Part shown: piece by piece, positions 18,075-28,408 of the stretch
How the letters are laid out: each line of letters starts with the position of its first letter
Position numbering within the stretch: position 1 is the first letter of the stretch
Source of the DNA: Sinorhizobium fredii NGR234
Lineage (GTDB): Bacteria; Pseudomonadota; Alphaproteobacteria; Rhizobiales; Rhizobiaceae
Direction of reading: 5' to 3'
Assembly: GCF_000018545.1 (NCBI RefSeq)
Contig: NC_012587.1
Location: 3,314,001-3,378,000 of the forward strand
Length of the DNA stretch: 64,000 nucleotides
The notes under the pieces: generated by a model
What the model was told of the DNA's origin: nothing
The model's input: the letters and a program-made list of their open reading frames with translations, nothing else
Database searches by the model: none
Program-made: the position numbers and the translations under genes

Positions 18075-19256
18075 ATGGCCGCGACCGTCAGACCGCTCGA
18101 AAAATACCGCCGGATCGTCATCAAGATCGGCTCGGCCCTGCTGGTCGACCGCAAGAGCGGGCTGAAGAAGAGCTGGCTCGACGCCATGTGTGTCGATATC
18201 GCGGCGCTGAAGGCGAAGGGCGTCGAGGTGCTGGTCGTCTCCTCGGGTGCCATCGCGCTCGGCCGCACCGTGCTCAACCTGCCGGCCGGCGCCTTGAAAC
18301 TCGAGGAAAGCCAGGCGGCAGCGGCGGTCGGCCAGATCGCCCTGGCGCGCGCCTGGTCGGAAAGCCTCTCTACCGATCAGATCATCGCCGGCCAGATCCT
18401 CTTGACGCTCGGCGATACGGAGGAGCGCCGCCGCTATTTGAATGCGCGCGCCACGATCAACCAGCTCTTGAAGCTCGGCTCCGTGCCGATCATCAACGAG
18501 AACGACACGGTCGCCACCACCGAGATCCGCTATGGCGACAACGACCGGCTCGCGGCCCGCGTGGCGACGATGGTCGGCGCCGACCTGCTCGTGCTGTTGT
18601 CCGACATCGACGGGCTCTACACGGCTCCGCCGCATCTTGATCCGCAGGCGCGCTTCCTCGAGACGATCGCCGAGATTACCCCGGAGATCGAGGCGATGGC
18701 AGGCGGCGCCGCCTCCGAGCTGTCGCGCGGCGGCATGCGCACCAAGATCGATGCCGGCAAGATCGCCACCACTGCCGGCTGCGCGATGATCATTGCCTCC
18801 GGCAAGCCGGAGCATCCGCTGAAGGCGATCGAGGCGGGCGCCCGCTCCTCCTGGTTCGCGCCTTCCGGCTCGCCGGTGACGGCGCGCAAGACCTGGATCG
18901 CCGGCCAGCTCCTGCCGGCAGGATCGATTGCGATCGACGCCGGCGCGGAGACGGCGCTGCGCTCCGGCAAGAGCCTGCTGCCCGCCGGTGTCCGACAGGT
19001 GACGGGAACGTTCAGCCGCGGCGACACCATTGCGATCCTCAACGCTTCCGGCCGCGAGATCGCCCGCGGCCTTGCCGGCTACGACGCCGACGACGCCCGC
19101 CAGATCGCCGGCAAGAAATCGGCCGAGATCGCCGCGATCCTCGGCTATGCGGGCCGCACCGCCATGGTGCATCGCGACGATATGGTGATGACGGCCCCCT
19201 CCGGCGCGCGATCCGAAGAGGGGGGAAATGAGAAGAAGGGCAAGCTCCATGCTTGA
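18075..19256 (+). CDS. proB: glutamate 5-kinase
   Basis: The protein has 393 residues. The amino-acid kinase domain starts [13 protein letters not shown], with VSSGAIALG and INENDTVAT as substrate-binding segments. A C-terminal PUA domain is present (about residues 280-370). It phosphorylates glutamate, the first and feedback-inhibited step of proline synthesis. The gene follows obgE and overlaps proA by eight bases, so ProB and ProA, which pass an unstable intermediate, are made together. Confidence 0.96.
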   Translation: MAATVRPLEKYRRIVIKIGSALLVDRKSGLKKSWLDAMCVDIAALKAKGVEVLVVSSGAIALGRTVLNLPAGALKLEESQAAAAVGQIALARAWSESLSTDQIIAGQILLTLGDTEERRRYLNARATINQLLKLGSVPIINENDTVATTEIRYGDNDRLAARVATMVGADLLVLLSDIDGLYTAPPHLDPQARFLETIAEITPEIEAMAGGAASELSRGGMRTKIDAGKIATTAGCAMIIASGKPEHPLKAIEAGARSSWFAPSGSPVTARKTWIAGQLLPAGSIAIDAGAETALRSGKSLLPAGVRQVTGTFSRGDTIAILNASGREIARGLAGYDADDARQIAGKKSAEIAAILGYAGRTAMVHRDDMVMTAPSGARSEEGGNEKKGKLHA

Positions 19257-20532
19257 GACGGCCAGGAATGGCGCGGACGTCGACGCAATGATGCTGGAGA
19301 TCGGCCGGCGTGCCAAGGCGGCGGCCCGGCCGCTCGCCATTGCGGGCGCCGAGCGCAAACATGCGGCACTCGTCGCCATGGCGGACGCGATCGTCGCGAA
19401 GAGCGGCGAGATCCTCGCCGCCAATGCGATCGACCTCGAAAATGCCGATAAGAGCGGCGTCGCCAAGGCCTTCATCGACCGGCTGACGCTGACGGAGGGC
19501 CGGATCCGCGACATGGCCGACGGCATCCGGGCGATCGCCGCGTTCAAGGATCCCGTCGGCGACGTCATCGCCGAATGGGACCGGCCGAACGGCCTGCATA
19601 TCGAGCGGGTCCGCACGCCGCTCGGGGTCATCGGGGTGATCTATGAGAGCCGTCCGAACGTCACGGCGGATGCCGGCGCGCTCTGCCTCAAGGCCGGCAA
19701 CGCGGTGATCCTGCGCGGCGGCTCCGATAGCCTCCATTCGTCACGGGCGATCCATGCCTGCCTCGTCGAGGGGCTGAAGGCGGCGGGCCTGCCGGAGGAT
19801 GCGATCCAGATGGTTCCGCTCGCCGACCGCGCCGCCGTCGGCGCCATGCTTTCGGGCCTCAACGGCGCGATCGACGTGATCGTGCCGCGCGGCGGAAAGA
19901 GCCTCGTCGCCCGCGTCCAGAACGAGGCCCGCGTGCCGGTTTTCGCCCATCTCGAAGGCCTCTGCCATGTCTATGTCGATGCCTCGGCCGATCTCGACAT
20001 GGCGCAGAGGATCGTCGTCAATGCCAAGATGCGCCGCACCGGCATCTGCGGTTCCGCCGAAACACTGCTGATCGATCGCAACGCCGCCGACCGGCTGGCA
20101 AAACCGCTGCTCCAGGGCCTCCTCGACGCCGGCTGCGAGGTGCGCGTCTCGGAAGAGCTGCAAGGCCTGCTTCCCGGCCTGAAGGCGGCGGTCGACGAGG
20201 ACTGGGCGACCGAATACCTGGACGCCATCATCTCGGCAAAGCTCGTCGACGGCATTTCCGGCGCCATCGAGCACATCAACAGCTGGTCTTCCGCCCACAC
20301 CGAGGCGGTGATCGCAGAGGATCCGGCGGTCGTCGAGCGCTTCTTCACCGAGATCGACTCGGCGATCCTCCTGCACAATGCCTCGACGCAATTTGCCGAT
20401 GGCGGCGAGTTCGGCATGGGCGGCGAGATCGGCATTGCCACCGGCAAGATGCATGCCCGCGGCCCCGTCGGCGTCGAACAGCTCACCTCGTTCAAGTATC
20501 GCGTCCGCGGCACGGGACAGGTGCGGCCCTGA
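19249..20532 (+). CDS. proA: gamma-glutamyl phosphate reductase
   Basis: The protein has 427 residues of the aldehyde dehydrogenase fold. The catalytic cysteine lies in [13 protein letters not shown] (about residue 270). [14 protein letters not shown] is the cofactor-binding stretch. It reduces gamma-glutamyl phosphate with NADPH to the semialdehyde used for proline. The ATG at 19249 begins MLETARNG, a plausible family start. An upstream in-frame ATG at 19228 lies deeper inside proB and is less likely. Confidence 0.95.
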   Translation: MLETARNGADVDAMMLEIGRRAKAAARPLAIAGAERKHAALVAMADAIVAKSGEILAANAIDLENADKSGVAKAFIDRLTLTEGRIRDMADGIRAIAAFKDPVGDVIAEWDRPNGLHIERVRTPLGVIGVIYESRPNVTADAGALCLKAGNAVILRGGSDSLHSSRAIHACLVEGLKAAGLPEDAIQMVPLADRAAVGAMLSGLNGAIDVIVPRGGKSLVARVQNEARVPVFAHLEGLCHVYVDASADLDMAQRIVVNAKMRRTGICGSAETLLIDRNAADRLAKPLLQGLLDAGCEVRVSEELQGLLPGLKAAVDEDWATEYLDAIISAKLVDGISGAIEHINSWSSAHTEAVIAEDPAVVERFFTEIDSAILLHNASTQFADGGEFGMGGEIGIATGKMHARGPVGVEQLTSFKYRVRGTGQVRP

Positions 20533-20546
20533 CGACTCCTGCCGAT

Positions 20547-21155
20547 GTGAAGCCAGGCTATCTGCGCATGCCGTATGTCGAAAGCGGCATGTCGGTCGGC
20601 TTGCTCGGCGGATCCTTCAACCCGCCCCACGCCGGCCATGTGCTGGTCGCCGAAACGGCACTGCAGAAGCTCGGCCTCGACCAGCTCTGGTGGATGGTAA
20701 CGCCCGGCAATCCGCTGAAGGACCACAACAATCTCGCGCCGCTCGCCGAGCGCATCGCGCTGAGCGAGAAGATCGCCCGCAACCCGCGCATCAAGGTCAC
20801 CGCCTTCGAACAGGCGCTCGGCCAGAGCTATACGGCCCGCACCCTGGAGTTCGTCCGGGCCCGCAACCGCGGCGTCCGCTTCGTCTGGGTCATGGGGGCG
20901 GACAATCTCCGCAACTTCCACCGCTGGCAGAACTGGCGCCGGATCGTCCGCACCTTCCCGATTGCAGTGATCGACCGGCCGGGCTCGACGCTCGCCTATC
21001 TGTCGTCGCGGATGGCGATGACTTTCGACCATGCGCGAATCGACGAGGACGACGCACCGAGGCTCGCCTTTCGAAGGGCGCCGGCCTGGACCTTCATCCA
21101 CGGTCCCCGCTCGTCCTTGAGCTCGACGGCGCTTCGTTCCGCCAAATCCGGGTGA
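20547..21155 (+). CDS. nadD: nicotinate-nucleotide adenylyltransferase
   Basis: The protein has 202 residues. GGSFNPPHAGH near residue 21 contains the nucleotidyl-transferase motif HxGH, and GADNLRNFHRW is the conserved substrate segment. It makes nicotinate adenine dinucleotide from NaMN and ATP in NAD synthesis. The frame opens with GTG at 20547. An ATG two bases earlier is out of frame, and the ATG of MSVGLLGG (about 14 residues in) is an alternative start. It lies between proA and rsfS as in most alphaproteobacteria. Confidence 0.93.
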   Translation: MKPGYLRMPYVESGMSVGLLGGSFNPPHAGHVLVAETALQKLGLDQLWWMVTPGNPLKDHNNLAPLAERIALSEKIARNPRIKVTAFEQALGQSYTARTLEFVRARNRGVRFVWVMGADNLRNFHRWQNWRRIVRTFPIAVIDRPGSTLAYLSSRMAMTFDHARIDEDDAPRLAFRRAPAWTFIHGPRSSLSSTALRSAKSG

Positions 21156-21240
21156 ATTCCCGTCATTTATTTCTCGCGTCTTGAAACCGCACCGGTTTGG
21201 TGCCTACATTTGACACACGGTTCGACCTCACGAACCGGAA

Positions 21241-21687
21241 GTGCTTGTTCTGTTCATTCGGAAAGGAAAGACCCTGACAACAGCACACGCCAAGGGATAT
21301 GCGGTCTCCGCATTCCCGCGCAGCACGGGATCGAGCGACGAAGCCGCTGTCCGTGCGCTTAAGCTGGTCCTCGAAAGCCTAGAGGACTCAAAGGCAGAAG
21401 ACATTATCAGCATCAACATTGCCGGAAAGTCGGCGCTGGGAGACTTCATGGTCGTCGTCTCCGGGCGTTCGAACAGGCATGTGATGGCCATTGCCGACCA
21501 CCTGGTGACGGACCTGAAGGACGAGGGCCTTGGCAATCCCCGCGTCGAAGGCCTCGAGGGTGGCGACTGGGTGCTGATCGACACCGGCGATGTGATCGTT
21601 CACATCTTCCGGCCCGAGATTCGGGAGTTCTACAACATCGAAAAGATGTGGGCGGCTCCGGAGATCGAGGACAGCACTCTGCACTGA
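21241..21687 (+). CDS. rsfS: ribosome silencing factor RsfS
   Basis: The protein has 148 residues from GTG at 21241. The RsfS core runs from ALKLVLESLEDSKAEDI to the C-terminus, with SGRSNRHVMAIADHL and GDVIVHIF typical of the family. It binds L14 on the large subunit and blocks subunit joining when nutrients are low. The start is doubtful. The only strong ribosome site, GGAAAGGAAAG, lies before a CTG at 21274, which would give a protein starting (M)TTAHAKGYAV. No ATG or TTG is found in frame between them. Confidence 0.9.
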   Translation: MLVLFIRKGKTLTTAHAKGYAVSAFPRSTGSSDEAAVRALKLVLESLEDSKAEDIISINIAGKSALGDFMVVVSGRSNRHVMAIADHLVTDLKDEGLGNPRVEGLEGGDWVLIDTGDVIVHIFRPEIREFYNIEKMWAAPEIEDSTLH

Positions 21688-21849
21688 GACGCGCCGCCCG
21701 CCCCTGACCCATAGCCTCAGGACGGAGCGACGACCGGTGCCGATTTGAGATAGGGCTGTCATCCCCCGATCGGGAGGATGGCAGCAAGAGGGTTTTTGCC
21801 GATCGAAAACTCTTCTTCGATCGGACGCCGGTGGGGAAAGAGCGGGTCA

Positions 21850-22332
21850 ATGCGCATCGGACTTTTCGCAGTCGGCCGCCTGAAGGCGGGGCCGGAAAAG
21901 GATCTCGCGGCCCGCTATCTCGATCGCTTCGCCAAGGCGGGACCGGCCGTCGGCCTGGAGCTGGCGCGCCTCGTCGAAATCAACGAGAGCCGCGCGGCGA
22001 ATGCCCAGACGCGCAAGCGCGAGGAAGCGGCCCAGCTCGAAAAGACGCTCGCCGACGGCAGCCTGCTCCTCTTGCTCGACGAACGCGGCAAGGCGCTCGA
22101 TTCGGAGAGCTTCGCCACGCTGCTCGGCACCTTCCGGGACGGCGGCAAGCGCGACCTGATGATCGCCATCGGCGGTGCCGACGGGCTCGATCCGGCCCTT
22201 CATGCCCGCGCCGATGCGGTACTGTGCCTCGGCAAGATGACCTGGCCGCATCAGCTCGTGCGTATCCTCATCGCCGAACAGCTCTATCGTGCCGTGACCA
22301 TTCTTGCCGGCCACCCGTACCACCGAGCATAG
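21850..22332 (+). CDS. rlmH: 23S rRNA pseudouridine(1915) N3-methyltransferase
   Basis: The protein has 160 residues, full length. It has a SPOUT fold with LLLLDERGKALDSE in the middle, the knot region IAIGGADGLDPA and the C-terminal AEQLYRAVTILAGHPYHRA. The end YHRA is almost invariant because it enters the active site. It methylates pseudouridine 1915 of 23S rRNA in the assembled 70S ribosome, using SAM. The ATG at 21850 follows AAAGAGCGGGTCA. It pairs with rsfS in most genomes. Confidence 0.96.
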   Translation: MRIGLFAVGRLKAGPEKDLAARYLDRFAKAGPAVGLELARLVEINESRAANAQTRKREEAAQLEKTLADGSLLLLLDERGKALDSESFATLLGTFRDGGKRDLMIAIGGADGLDPALHARADAVLCLGKMTWPHQLVRILIAEQLYRAVTILAGHPYHRA

Positions 22333-22346
22333 TAAGCGTTGCCGCG

Positions 22347-22401
22347 AGTTCCCTTCGCCCCGCGTGCGGGGAGAAGGTGGCCTGCGGGCCGGATGAGGGG
22401 C
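22347..22401. repeat. RIME-type repeat, half element
   Basis: The hairpin CCTTCGCCCCGC/GCGGGGAGAAGG is followed by GGCCTGCGGGCCGGATGAGGGG. The rest of this intergenic stretch (22402-22565) shows nothing else recognisable. Confidence 0.75.
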
Positions 22402-22565
22402 ATCCCTTGGGCACTTTTCTTTACCGCATGTTTTGATCGGCGACGACTCAACGAAGGGCAGCACCGCCCTGAAGCCCTTGCCGGGCGATAACAACAATAT
22501 GTATTGGTGGCCTCCGACAAATCGGATTAGGGTTCCCTGATTTAACTGCCAGCCCACGAGACAGG

Positions 22566-23999
22566 ATGACGCGCGTCAGGAACAGAGCCGAGGTGGCCCG
22601 GATGAGGTTTGCCATGGGGCAGATCGGCCGGCATGCGGCGATCGCCGCCGTTCTTCTGTCCATAGGCGGCCCGGCATTCGCGCAGGAAGCCGCCAGGGAC
22701 GCCGCTCCGGCCCCGGCCGGCGCGAAACAGGGCCCGCCGGATCCCGCGGCGAACTTGGCCTTGAGACGTGACAGCACGCGCAGCGAACTGGACGCGCTGT
22801 CGAAGACCATCAGCCTCTCGCGCGACCGTGCCGAGGCTCTCGTGCAGACGATTGCCGAGCTCGACAAGAGCAACGAGGCGCTGCGTTCCGCGATCGTCGA
22901 CTCGGCGGCGAAGCGCCAGGAACTCGAGCGGCAGATTTCCGAGGGAGAAACGAAGCTCAACGAGTTGCGCGTCAAGGAGGACGTCGTCAGGCGTTCGCTC
23001 CGGGCCCGGCGCGGCGTTCTTGCCGAAGTGCTCGCCGCGCTGCAGCGCATGGGCCGCAACCCGCCGCCGGCGATCCTGGTGACGCCGGAGGATGCGCTTG
23101 GTTCGGTCCGCAGTGCCATCCTGCTCGGTGCGGTCGTTCCGGAAATACGCGAGCAGACCGACAGCCTCGTTGCCGACCTCAAGGCGCTTGCCGACATCCG
23201 CGCCGGCATCGCCAGCCAGCGGGACGATCTGACGGCGACGATGACGGCCAATCTCGAGGAAGAGCGGCGCATGTCGATGCTCGTCGCCGAAAAGGACAAG
23301 CTGCGGCAGCGGAACGCGACGGAACTCGCCTCCGAACAGCGCAAGGCAGAGGAGCTCGCCCTGCAGGCGACCAATCTCGAAGGGCTGATCTCCTCGATCG
23401 AGAACGAGATATCCTCTGTGCGCGAGGCGGCCGCGGCGGCCCGCGCCCAGGAGGAGGAACGGCTGCGGATGAACGAGGCCGAGCGCGAGGCGGCACGCGA
23501 ATTGGCCAAGAGCGCGGTGCCCGACAAAAACCGCATTGCGCCCGCATACGTGTTTTCGGAATTGCAACAGAGGCTCAGCTATCCGGCCGCAGGCTCGATC
23601 CTGCGGCAATTCGGCGACGCGGACGGCACCGGGCACTCGCTGCAGGGGATCATGCTGGAAACCAATGCAGGCGCGCTGGTGACCACGCCGGCGGACGGCT
23701 GGGTCGTCTATGCCGGCAGCTTCCGCAGTTACGGGCAGATGATCATCCTCAATCCCGGCGACGGCTACCATATCGTGCTGGCCGGAATGGAGAGCGTGAG
23801 CGTCCGCCCGGGCCAATTCGTCGTGGCCGGCGAGCCGGTCGCGACGATGGGTGCAAAAAGAGTGGCGAGTGCGGCGGCCTTGACGCTGGAAACGGACAGG
23901 CCAACGATTTACATTGAATTCCGAAAAGACGGAAAGCCGGTTGATTCCCGACCGTGGTGGACCGCAGCAGAAGTTGGAAAGGCGCGAAATGATACGTAG
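22566..23999 (+). CDS. EnvC-like murein hydrolase activator (degenerate M23/LytM)
   Basis: The protein has 477 residues. A hydrophobic segment ends at GGPAFA-QE, a likely signal peptide cleavage. A long charged coiled coil spans about residues 65-310, and a LytM-like domain is C-terminal. In active M23 peptidases the zinc ligands are HxxxD and HxH. Here the second site reads IYIEF and the aspartate of the first is missing. The domain should therefore activate amidases rather than cut, like EnvC and NlpD. The coding end overlaps ctpA by 11 bases. Confidence 0.88.
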   Translation: MTRVRNRAEVARMRFAMGQIGRHAAIAAVLLSIGGPAFAQEAARDAAPAPAGAKQGPPDPAANLALRRDSTRSELDALSKTISLSRDRAEALVQTIAELDKSNEALRSAIVDSAAKRQELERQISEGETKLNELRVKEDVVRRSLRARRGVLAEVLAALQRMGRNPPPAILVTPEDALGSVRSAILLGAVVPEIREQTDSLVADLKALADIRAGIASQRDDLTATMTANLEEERRMSMLVAEKDKLRQRNATELASEQRKAEELALQATNLEGLISSIENEISSVREAAAAARAQEEERLRMNEAEREAARELAKSAVPDKNRIAPAYVFSELQQRLSYPAAGSILRQFGDADGTGHSLQGIMLETNAGALVTTPADGWVVYAGSFRSYGQMIILNPGDGYHIVLAGMESVSVRPGQFVVAGEPVATMGAKRVASAAALTLETDRPTIYIEFRKDGKPVDSRPWWTAAEVGKARNDT

Positions 24000-25311
24000 A
24001 GCTTCACTTGTTCTGGTCGGGGCGCTGATGGGGGCGACGGCGATGGGCGTCGTCTATTCGGCAACGATCCCGGCCGTGGCGGCCAATTCGTCCACATATC
24101 GCGAGCTGGCGATTTTCGGCGATGTGTTCGAGCGCGTGCGCGCGCAATACGTGACGCCGCCGCAGGACGACAAGCTCATCGAGAATGCCATCAATGGCAT
24201 GCTCTCCTCGCTCGACCCGCATTCGAGCTACATGAACTCGGCCGATGCCGAGGATATGCGCACCCAGACGCGCGGCGAGTTCGGCGGCCTCGGCATCGAG
24301 GTGACGATGGAAGAGGATCTCGTCAAGGTGACGAGCCCGATCGACGACACCCCTGCCGCCCGCGCCGGCGTGCTTGCCGGCGATCTGATCTCGAAGATCG
24401 ACGGCCAGGACGTTCGCGGCCTGAAGCTCGAGGAAGCGGTCGAGAAGATGCGCGGCGCCGTCGGTACGCCGATCAAGCTGACCATCCTGCGCAAGGGCGC
24501 AGAGAAGCCGATCGAGCTGACGATCGTTCGCGACGTGATCGCCGTGCGCGCCGTCAAGTACCGCGTCGAAGGCGATGTCGGCTATCTCCGGGTGATCTCC
24601 TTCACCGAGAAGACCTTCGACGACCTGAAGAAGGGCATCGAAAAGGTCAAGGCGGACGTCCCGGCCGACAAGCTCAAGGGCTATGTCCTCGATCTGCGCC
24701 TCAACCCGGGCGGCCTGCTCGACCAGGCAATCAATGTTTCGGACGCTTTCATGGAGCGCGGCGAGGTCGTTTCGACCCGCGGCCGCAACCCGGACGAGAC
24801 GCGCCGATTCAATGCGACGCCAGGGGATCTCGCGGACGGCAAGCCTATCGTCGTTCTCGTCAACGGCGGTTCGGCTTCGGCATCGGAGATCGTCGCCGGT
24901 GCGCTCCAGGATATGAAGCGTGCGACCGTGCTCGGCACGCGTTCCTTCGGCAAGGGATCGGTTCAGACGATCATTCCGCTCGGCGACGCCGGCGCACTGC
25001 GGCTGACCACGGCGCTCTATTACACGCCGTCCGGCAAGTCGATCCAGGGCACCGGCATTACCCCGGACATCAAGGTCGAACAGCCGCTGCCCCCGGAACT
25101 CCTCGGCAAGGTAGAAGCGCAGGGCGAATCCGATCTGCGCGGCCACATCAAGGGCCAGAGCGAGAACGACGAGGGTTCCGGCTCGGTCGCTTACGTGCCG
25201 CCGGAAGCCAAGGACGATATTCAGCTCAACTACGCGCTCGACCTGCTGCGCGGCAAGAAGACGGATCCGTCCTTCCCGGCCAATCCCGAGCAGGCCGAAC
25301 TTAAGAAGTGA
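23989..25311 (+). CDS. ctpA: carboxyl-terminal processing protease (S41 family)
   Basis: The protein has 440 residues. It has an N-terminal membrane or signal segment (LVLVGALMGATAMGVVYSA), a PDZ domain at about residues 95-180, and the S41 protease core with catalytic serine in GGSASASEIVAGA and lysine in SFGKGSVQT. It degrades or trims periplasmic proteins from their C-termini. The ATG at 23989 lies inside the end of the envC-like gene and follows GGAAAGGCGCGAA. Pairing with an envC-like gene is common and suggests joint control of cell-wall hydrolysis. Confidence 0.95.
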   Translation: MIRRASLVLVGALMGATAMGVVYSATIPAVAANSSTYRELAIFGDVFERVRAQYVTPPQDDKLIENAINGMLSSLDPHSSYMNSADAEDMRTQTRGEFGGLGIEVTMEEDLVKVTSPIDDTPAARAGVLAGDLISKIDGQDVRGLKLEEAVEKMRGAVGTPIKLTILRKGAEKPIELTIVRDVIAVRAVKYRVEGDVGYLRVISFTEKTFDDLKKGIEKVKADVPADKLKGYVLDLRLNPGGLLDQAINVSDAFMERGEVVSTRGRNPDETRRFNATPGDLADGKPIVVLVNGGSASASEIVAGALQDMKRATVLGTRSFGKGSVQTIIPLGDAGALRLTTALYYTPSGKSIQGTGITPDIKVEQPLPPELLGKVEAQGESDLRGHIKGQSENDEGSGSVAYVPPEAKDDIQLNYALDLLRGKKTDPSFPANPEQAELKK

Positions 25312-25377
25312 GCCTCCCTGTGGTTCTTTGGATCGACTGGATCCAGCGAGCCACGCGGTTCGAAGCGAATGAGACAA

Positions 25378-25412
25378 GGCGCCGGGCTGTTCAACCCGGC
25401 GCCGTTATATTA
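25378..25412 (+). terminator. terminator-like hairpin after ctpA
   Basis: GGCGCCGGG (25378-25386) pairs with CCCGGCGCC (25395-25403), followed by GTTATATTA. Confidence 0.65.
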
Positions 25413-25499
25413 TGCATCGGCGATGTAGCCGACTGCCGATGATTCTTCGCGAGCGGGCGCATTCCTCACCGGCAACGTTTCTAAGGTCGAGGCTCCGTT

Positions 25500-26705
25500 T
25501 TGGGAACTGATCTCAACGCCCCGCTTGGCCAAGGCCTGAAGAAGAGGCCGCCCCGCAAGCGCAATCCGCGCCGGATGTTCGGCTACGCCTTTCTTGGCGT
25601 CTTTTCGTTAGCCATCGCCGGGCTCTCCGGCTGGGCCGCTTTCGCACCGGACAGCCTGCTCCGTACGGAGGCTCCGGGCACAAGCGTTGAAACGCCCCAG
25701 GCGAGCACCGAACGTCCTGCGTCGCCGACCAAGCCCAAGGTTGCAGGCGGCTCGCTTCGCCAGAGTGGTGCCCGTTCGGGAGCCCATGTCGAGGAAATGC
25801 TGACGGACGACGGTGCGACGGTTACCAAATACACGCCGAGGTCACGCGACGGCGACGGCCCGGCGCTGATCAGTGCCGGTCCGATGCGCGGCCAGGATCC
25901 GCGCATGGCGGCGCTTCCGAACGAGGACCTCATCGAGGACACGCCGCAGGGCCGGTTGCCGATCGTCGGTCCGGACGGATTGCGGCCGATGGATCAATAT
26001 GCCCGTCCCTGGTCGGGCGCGCGCGGTACGCGCATCGGCCTGGTCGTCGGCGGTCTCGGTCTCAGCCAGACGGGAACGCAGCGTGCCATCCGCGACCTGG
26101 CGCCGGAGGTGACGCTGGCCTTCGCCGCGGCCGGCAACAGCCTGCAGCGCTGGATGCAGGATGCGCGGCGCGACGGCCACGAGATCCTCCTGCAGATCCC
26201 GATGGAGCCGTTCGATTACCCGGACAACGCCCCGGGGCCGCATGCGCTTCTCGTTTCCCGCGGTGCCACGAAGAATCTGGCCGAACTGCATCGCAGCATG
26301 GGCCAGATCACCAACTATACCGGCATCATGAACTATCTCGGCGGCCGGTTTCTCTCCGAGGCGGATGCGCTCGAACCGCTGATGCGCGACCTCGGCAAGC
26401 GCGGCCTGCTGTTTCTCGACGACGGCACCTCGGCGCAATCGCTTTCCGGAACGCTCTCCGGCGCCTTCGGCGTACCGCACGGCTTCGCCGATCTGGTCCT
26501 CGACAGCGAACTCAGCCGCAACGCGATCCTGCGCAAGCTCGACGAGCTCGAACGCGTCGCACGGCGCAACGGCACAGCGATCGGTGTCGCTTCCGCCTTC
26601 GACGAGAGTGTTGCGACGATTGCCGAATGGATGGAGGAGGCGGGCGGACGCGGCATCGAATTCGTCGGTATTTCGGCCGTCGTCAACGATCCGCAACAAA
26701 ACTGA
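25500..26705 (+). CDS. divergent polysaccharide deacetylase family protein (YibQ/DUF610)
   Basis: The protein has 401 residues from TTG at 25500. A transmembrane segment ([21 protein letters not shown], in two parts) follows a basic N-terminus of about 27 residues. A low-complexity linker leads to a NodB-fold domain from about residue 175 ([16 protein letters not shown]). The family has the Lys/Asp-type active site altered relative to true deacetylases. Its activity is not established, though it is often beside envC and ctpA and thus tied to the cell wall. The upstream AGGTCGAGG gives modest support for the start. Confidence 0.87.
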   Translation: MGTDLNAPLGQGLKKRPPRKRNPRRMFGYAFLGVFSLAIAGLSGWAAFAPDSLLRTEAPGTSVETPQASTERPASPTKPKVAGGSLRQSGARSGAHVEEMLTDDGATVTKYTPRSRDGDGPALISAGPMRGQDPRMAALPNEDLIEDTPQGRLPIVGPDGLRPMDQYARPWSGARGTRIGLVVGGLGLSQTGTQRAIRDLAPEVTLAFAAAGNSLQRWMQDARRDGHEILLQIPMEPFDYPDNAPGPHALLVSRGATKNLAELHRSMGQITNYTGIMNYLGGRFLSEADALEPLMRDLGKRGLLFLDDGTSAQSLSGTLSGAFGVPHGFADLVLDSELSRNAILRKLDELERVARRNGTAIGVASAFDESVATIAEWMEEAGGRGIEFVGISAVVNDPQQN

Positions 26706-26757
26706 TCTAAGCAGGCAATCGGCTGAAGAACGGCCAGCACATGCAAGGAATGGCGAC

Positions 26758-27285
26758 ATGGGTAAGGACAAGGGCAAGGTTTTGAAGGCAGGAGACCTGC
26801 CCTATCGGCCGTGCGTCGGCGTCATGGTCCTCAATCATCAGGGGCTTGTCTGGGCCGGGCATCGACTCTCCGTCGGCAACTCGGAATATGACGGCTCGCC
26901 GCAGCTTTGGCAGATGCCGCAGGGCGGCATCGACGCGGGCGAGGATCCGCTCGAAGCCGCCTATCGCGAACTCTACGAGGAAACCGGCATGCGCAGCGTC
27001 TCGCTGCTTGCCGAAGCGCCCGGCTGGATCAACTACGACCTGCCGAAGCACCTGATCGGCATCGGCCTCAAGGGCAAGTATCGCGGCCAGACGCAGCGCT
27101 GGTACGCCTTCCGCTTCGAGGGCGACGAAAGCGAGATCGCCATTAACCCGCCACCCGGCGGCCACGATCCCGAATTCGATGCCTGGGAATGGAAGCCGAT
27201 GCAGGAGCTGCCGAAGCTGATCGTGCCGTTCAAGCGCAAGACCTATGAGGAGGTCGTCGCCGCATTTGCGCACCTGGTGGGGTAA
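26758..27285 (+). CDS. rppH: RNA pyrophosphohydrolase
   Basis: The protein has 175 residues. The Nudix box starting GGIDAGEDP and continuing REL-EETG is at about residues 58-80. The family markers YRPCVGVMV and GQTQRWYAF are also present. It removes pyrophosphate from the 5' end of mRNA, starting decay, and also acts on diadenosine polyphosphates. The ATG at 26758 follows GGAATGGCGAC. It is encoded after the DUF610 gene as in many Rhizobiales. The gene is complete and ends before a RIME. Confidence 0.94.
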   Translation: MGKDKGKVLKAGDLPYRPCVGVMVLNHQGLVWAGHRLSVGNSEYDGSPQLWQMPQGGIDAGEDPLEAAYRELYEETGMRSVSLLAEAPGWINYDLPKHLIGIGLKGKYRGQTQRWYAFRFEGDESEIAINPPPGGHDPEFDAWEWKPMQELPKLIVPFKRKTYEEVVAAFAHLVG

Positions 27286-27298
27286 AGGGGGATGTGAG

Positions 27299-27401
27299 CG
27301 GCCCCTCATCCGCCTGCCGGCACCTTCTCCCCGCTCGCGGGGCGAAGGAGACTCGCGGCGCCCTCCGAAGTCCCCTCTCCGCGCCTGCGGGGAGAGGGCT
27401 A
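27299..27401. repeat. RIME-type repeat, left part (interrupted by IS630-type element)
   Basis: CCCCTCATCCGCCTGCCGGC is followed by two hairpins. AGTCCCCTCTCC at 27369-27380 is the predicted IS110 target. The repeat stops at TA (27400-27401); a likely tail GAGGTGAGGGGC is found at 30973-30984. Confidence 0.75.
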
Positions 27402-27535
27402 AAGCGGGTCGCGATTTTTAGGATTCAGGATTGAACGAAGCCGCTGACGCGGCATTTGGGGCATCTGATTTGCATGGTGTGCCCCTGTTTTGAAGGATTG
27501 GGCTGTTTGGCCCAACCTTTGAACAGGAGAGTATC

Positions 27536-28396
27536 ATGAGTGAGATGAGCCCGCTGCGGCGACGGATGATCGAGGACATGACGATCCGCAATTTGTCGCC
27601 GGCGACGCAGCGATCGTATTTGCATGCAGTGACGAAGTTTTCGCGCTATTTCGGTCGGTCGCCGGACCGGTTGGGGCTGGAGGATGTGCGTGCCTTTCAG
27701 GTGCATCTGGTGTCGTCGGGGCTATCATGGCCGGCCTTGAACCAGACGGTTTGCGCCCTTCGCTTCTTCTTCGGCGTCACGCTTGGACATGCGGAGATAC
27801 CGGAGCGCATTGCCTATGCCCGAACGCCCGCCAAGTTGCCGACGATATTGAACGGCGATGAGATCGTGCGGTTTTTGGAAGCGGTCCCGAGCCTGAAGAC
27901 ACGAACGGCGCTGACGACGGCTTATGCGGCTGGTTTGCGCGCCACCGAGACGGTCAGTCTCAAGGTCAGCAACATCGACGGCGAGCGCGGCGTCATCCGC
28001 ATCGAGCATGGCAAAGGCGGCAAGGACCGCAACGTGATGCTGTCGGCGCAGTTGCTTCATATCCTTCGGGTCTATTGGAAGCTGGTGCGACCGCAGGTCT
28101 GGTTGTTTCCGGGACGTGACGAGAGCAAACCCATCGATGTCCAGGTTCTGCATTCTGCCTGCCGTTCGGCACGTGCCGCAGCCGGCATCGACAAGCGGAT
28201 ATCGGTGCACACGTTGCGCCACAGCTTTGCCACCCATCTCTTGGAGAGCGGCACCGACATTCGTATCATCCAGGTCCTGCTCGGCCACAACAATCTGTCG
28301 ACCACGGCGCGTTACACGAAAGTGTCCAACACACTCATCCGCGCCACGACCAGTCCGCTCGACCGGCTGACGCTGGAGGTGGTGCCGACAGGCTGA
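27536..28396 (+). CDS. tyrosine recombinase / integrase (XerC/D-like)
   Basis: The protein has 286 residues. The N-terminal SAM-like core-binding domain (IRNLSPATQRSYLHAVTKF) is followed by the catalytic domain. Catalytic residues are Arg in AAGLRATE, Lys near HGKGGKDR, HTLRHSFATHL (HxxR), His in LLGHNN and Tyr in ARYTKVS. The ATG at 27536 follows AACAGGAGAG. It is 12 bases before the HUH transposase gene, so the two form one operon. Integrases of this type accompany some IS91-family elements, and its role there is not settled. Confidence 0.9.
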   Translation: MSEMSPLRRRMIEDMTIRNLSPATQRSYLHAVTKFSRYFGRSPDRLGLEDVRAFQVHLVSSGLSWPALNQTVCALRFFFGVTLGHAEIPERIAYARTPAKLPTILNGDEIVRFLEAVPSLKTRTALTTAYAAGLRATETVSLKVSNIDGERGVIRIEHGKGGKDRNVMLSAQLLHILRVYWKLVRPQVWLFPGRDESKPIDVQVLHSACRSARAAAGIDKRISVHTLRHSFATHLLESGTDIRIIQVLLGHNNLSTTARYTKVSNTLIRATTSPLDRLTLEVVPTG

Positions 28397-28408
28397 GGAC
28401 ATTCCGCC

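Noticed and set aside
23600..23990. Active M23 endopeptidase
   Set aside because: The zinc ligands are replaced (IYIEF in place of HxH), so the EnvC-type activator reading is preferred.
27536..28396. Integrase as sign of a prophage or genomic island
   Set aside because: The neighbour is an IS91-type transposase in the same operon, there are no phage genes, and no tRNA is adjacent with a direct repeat.
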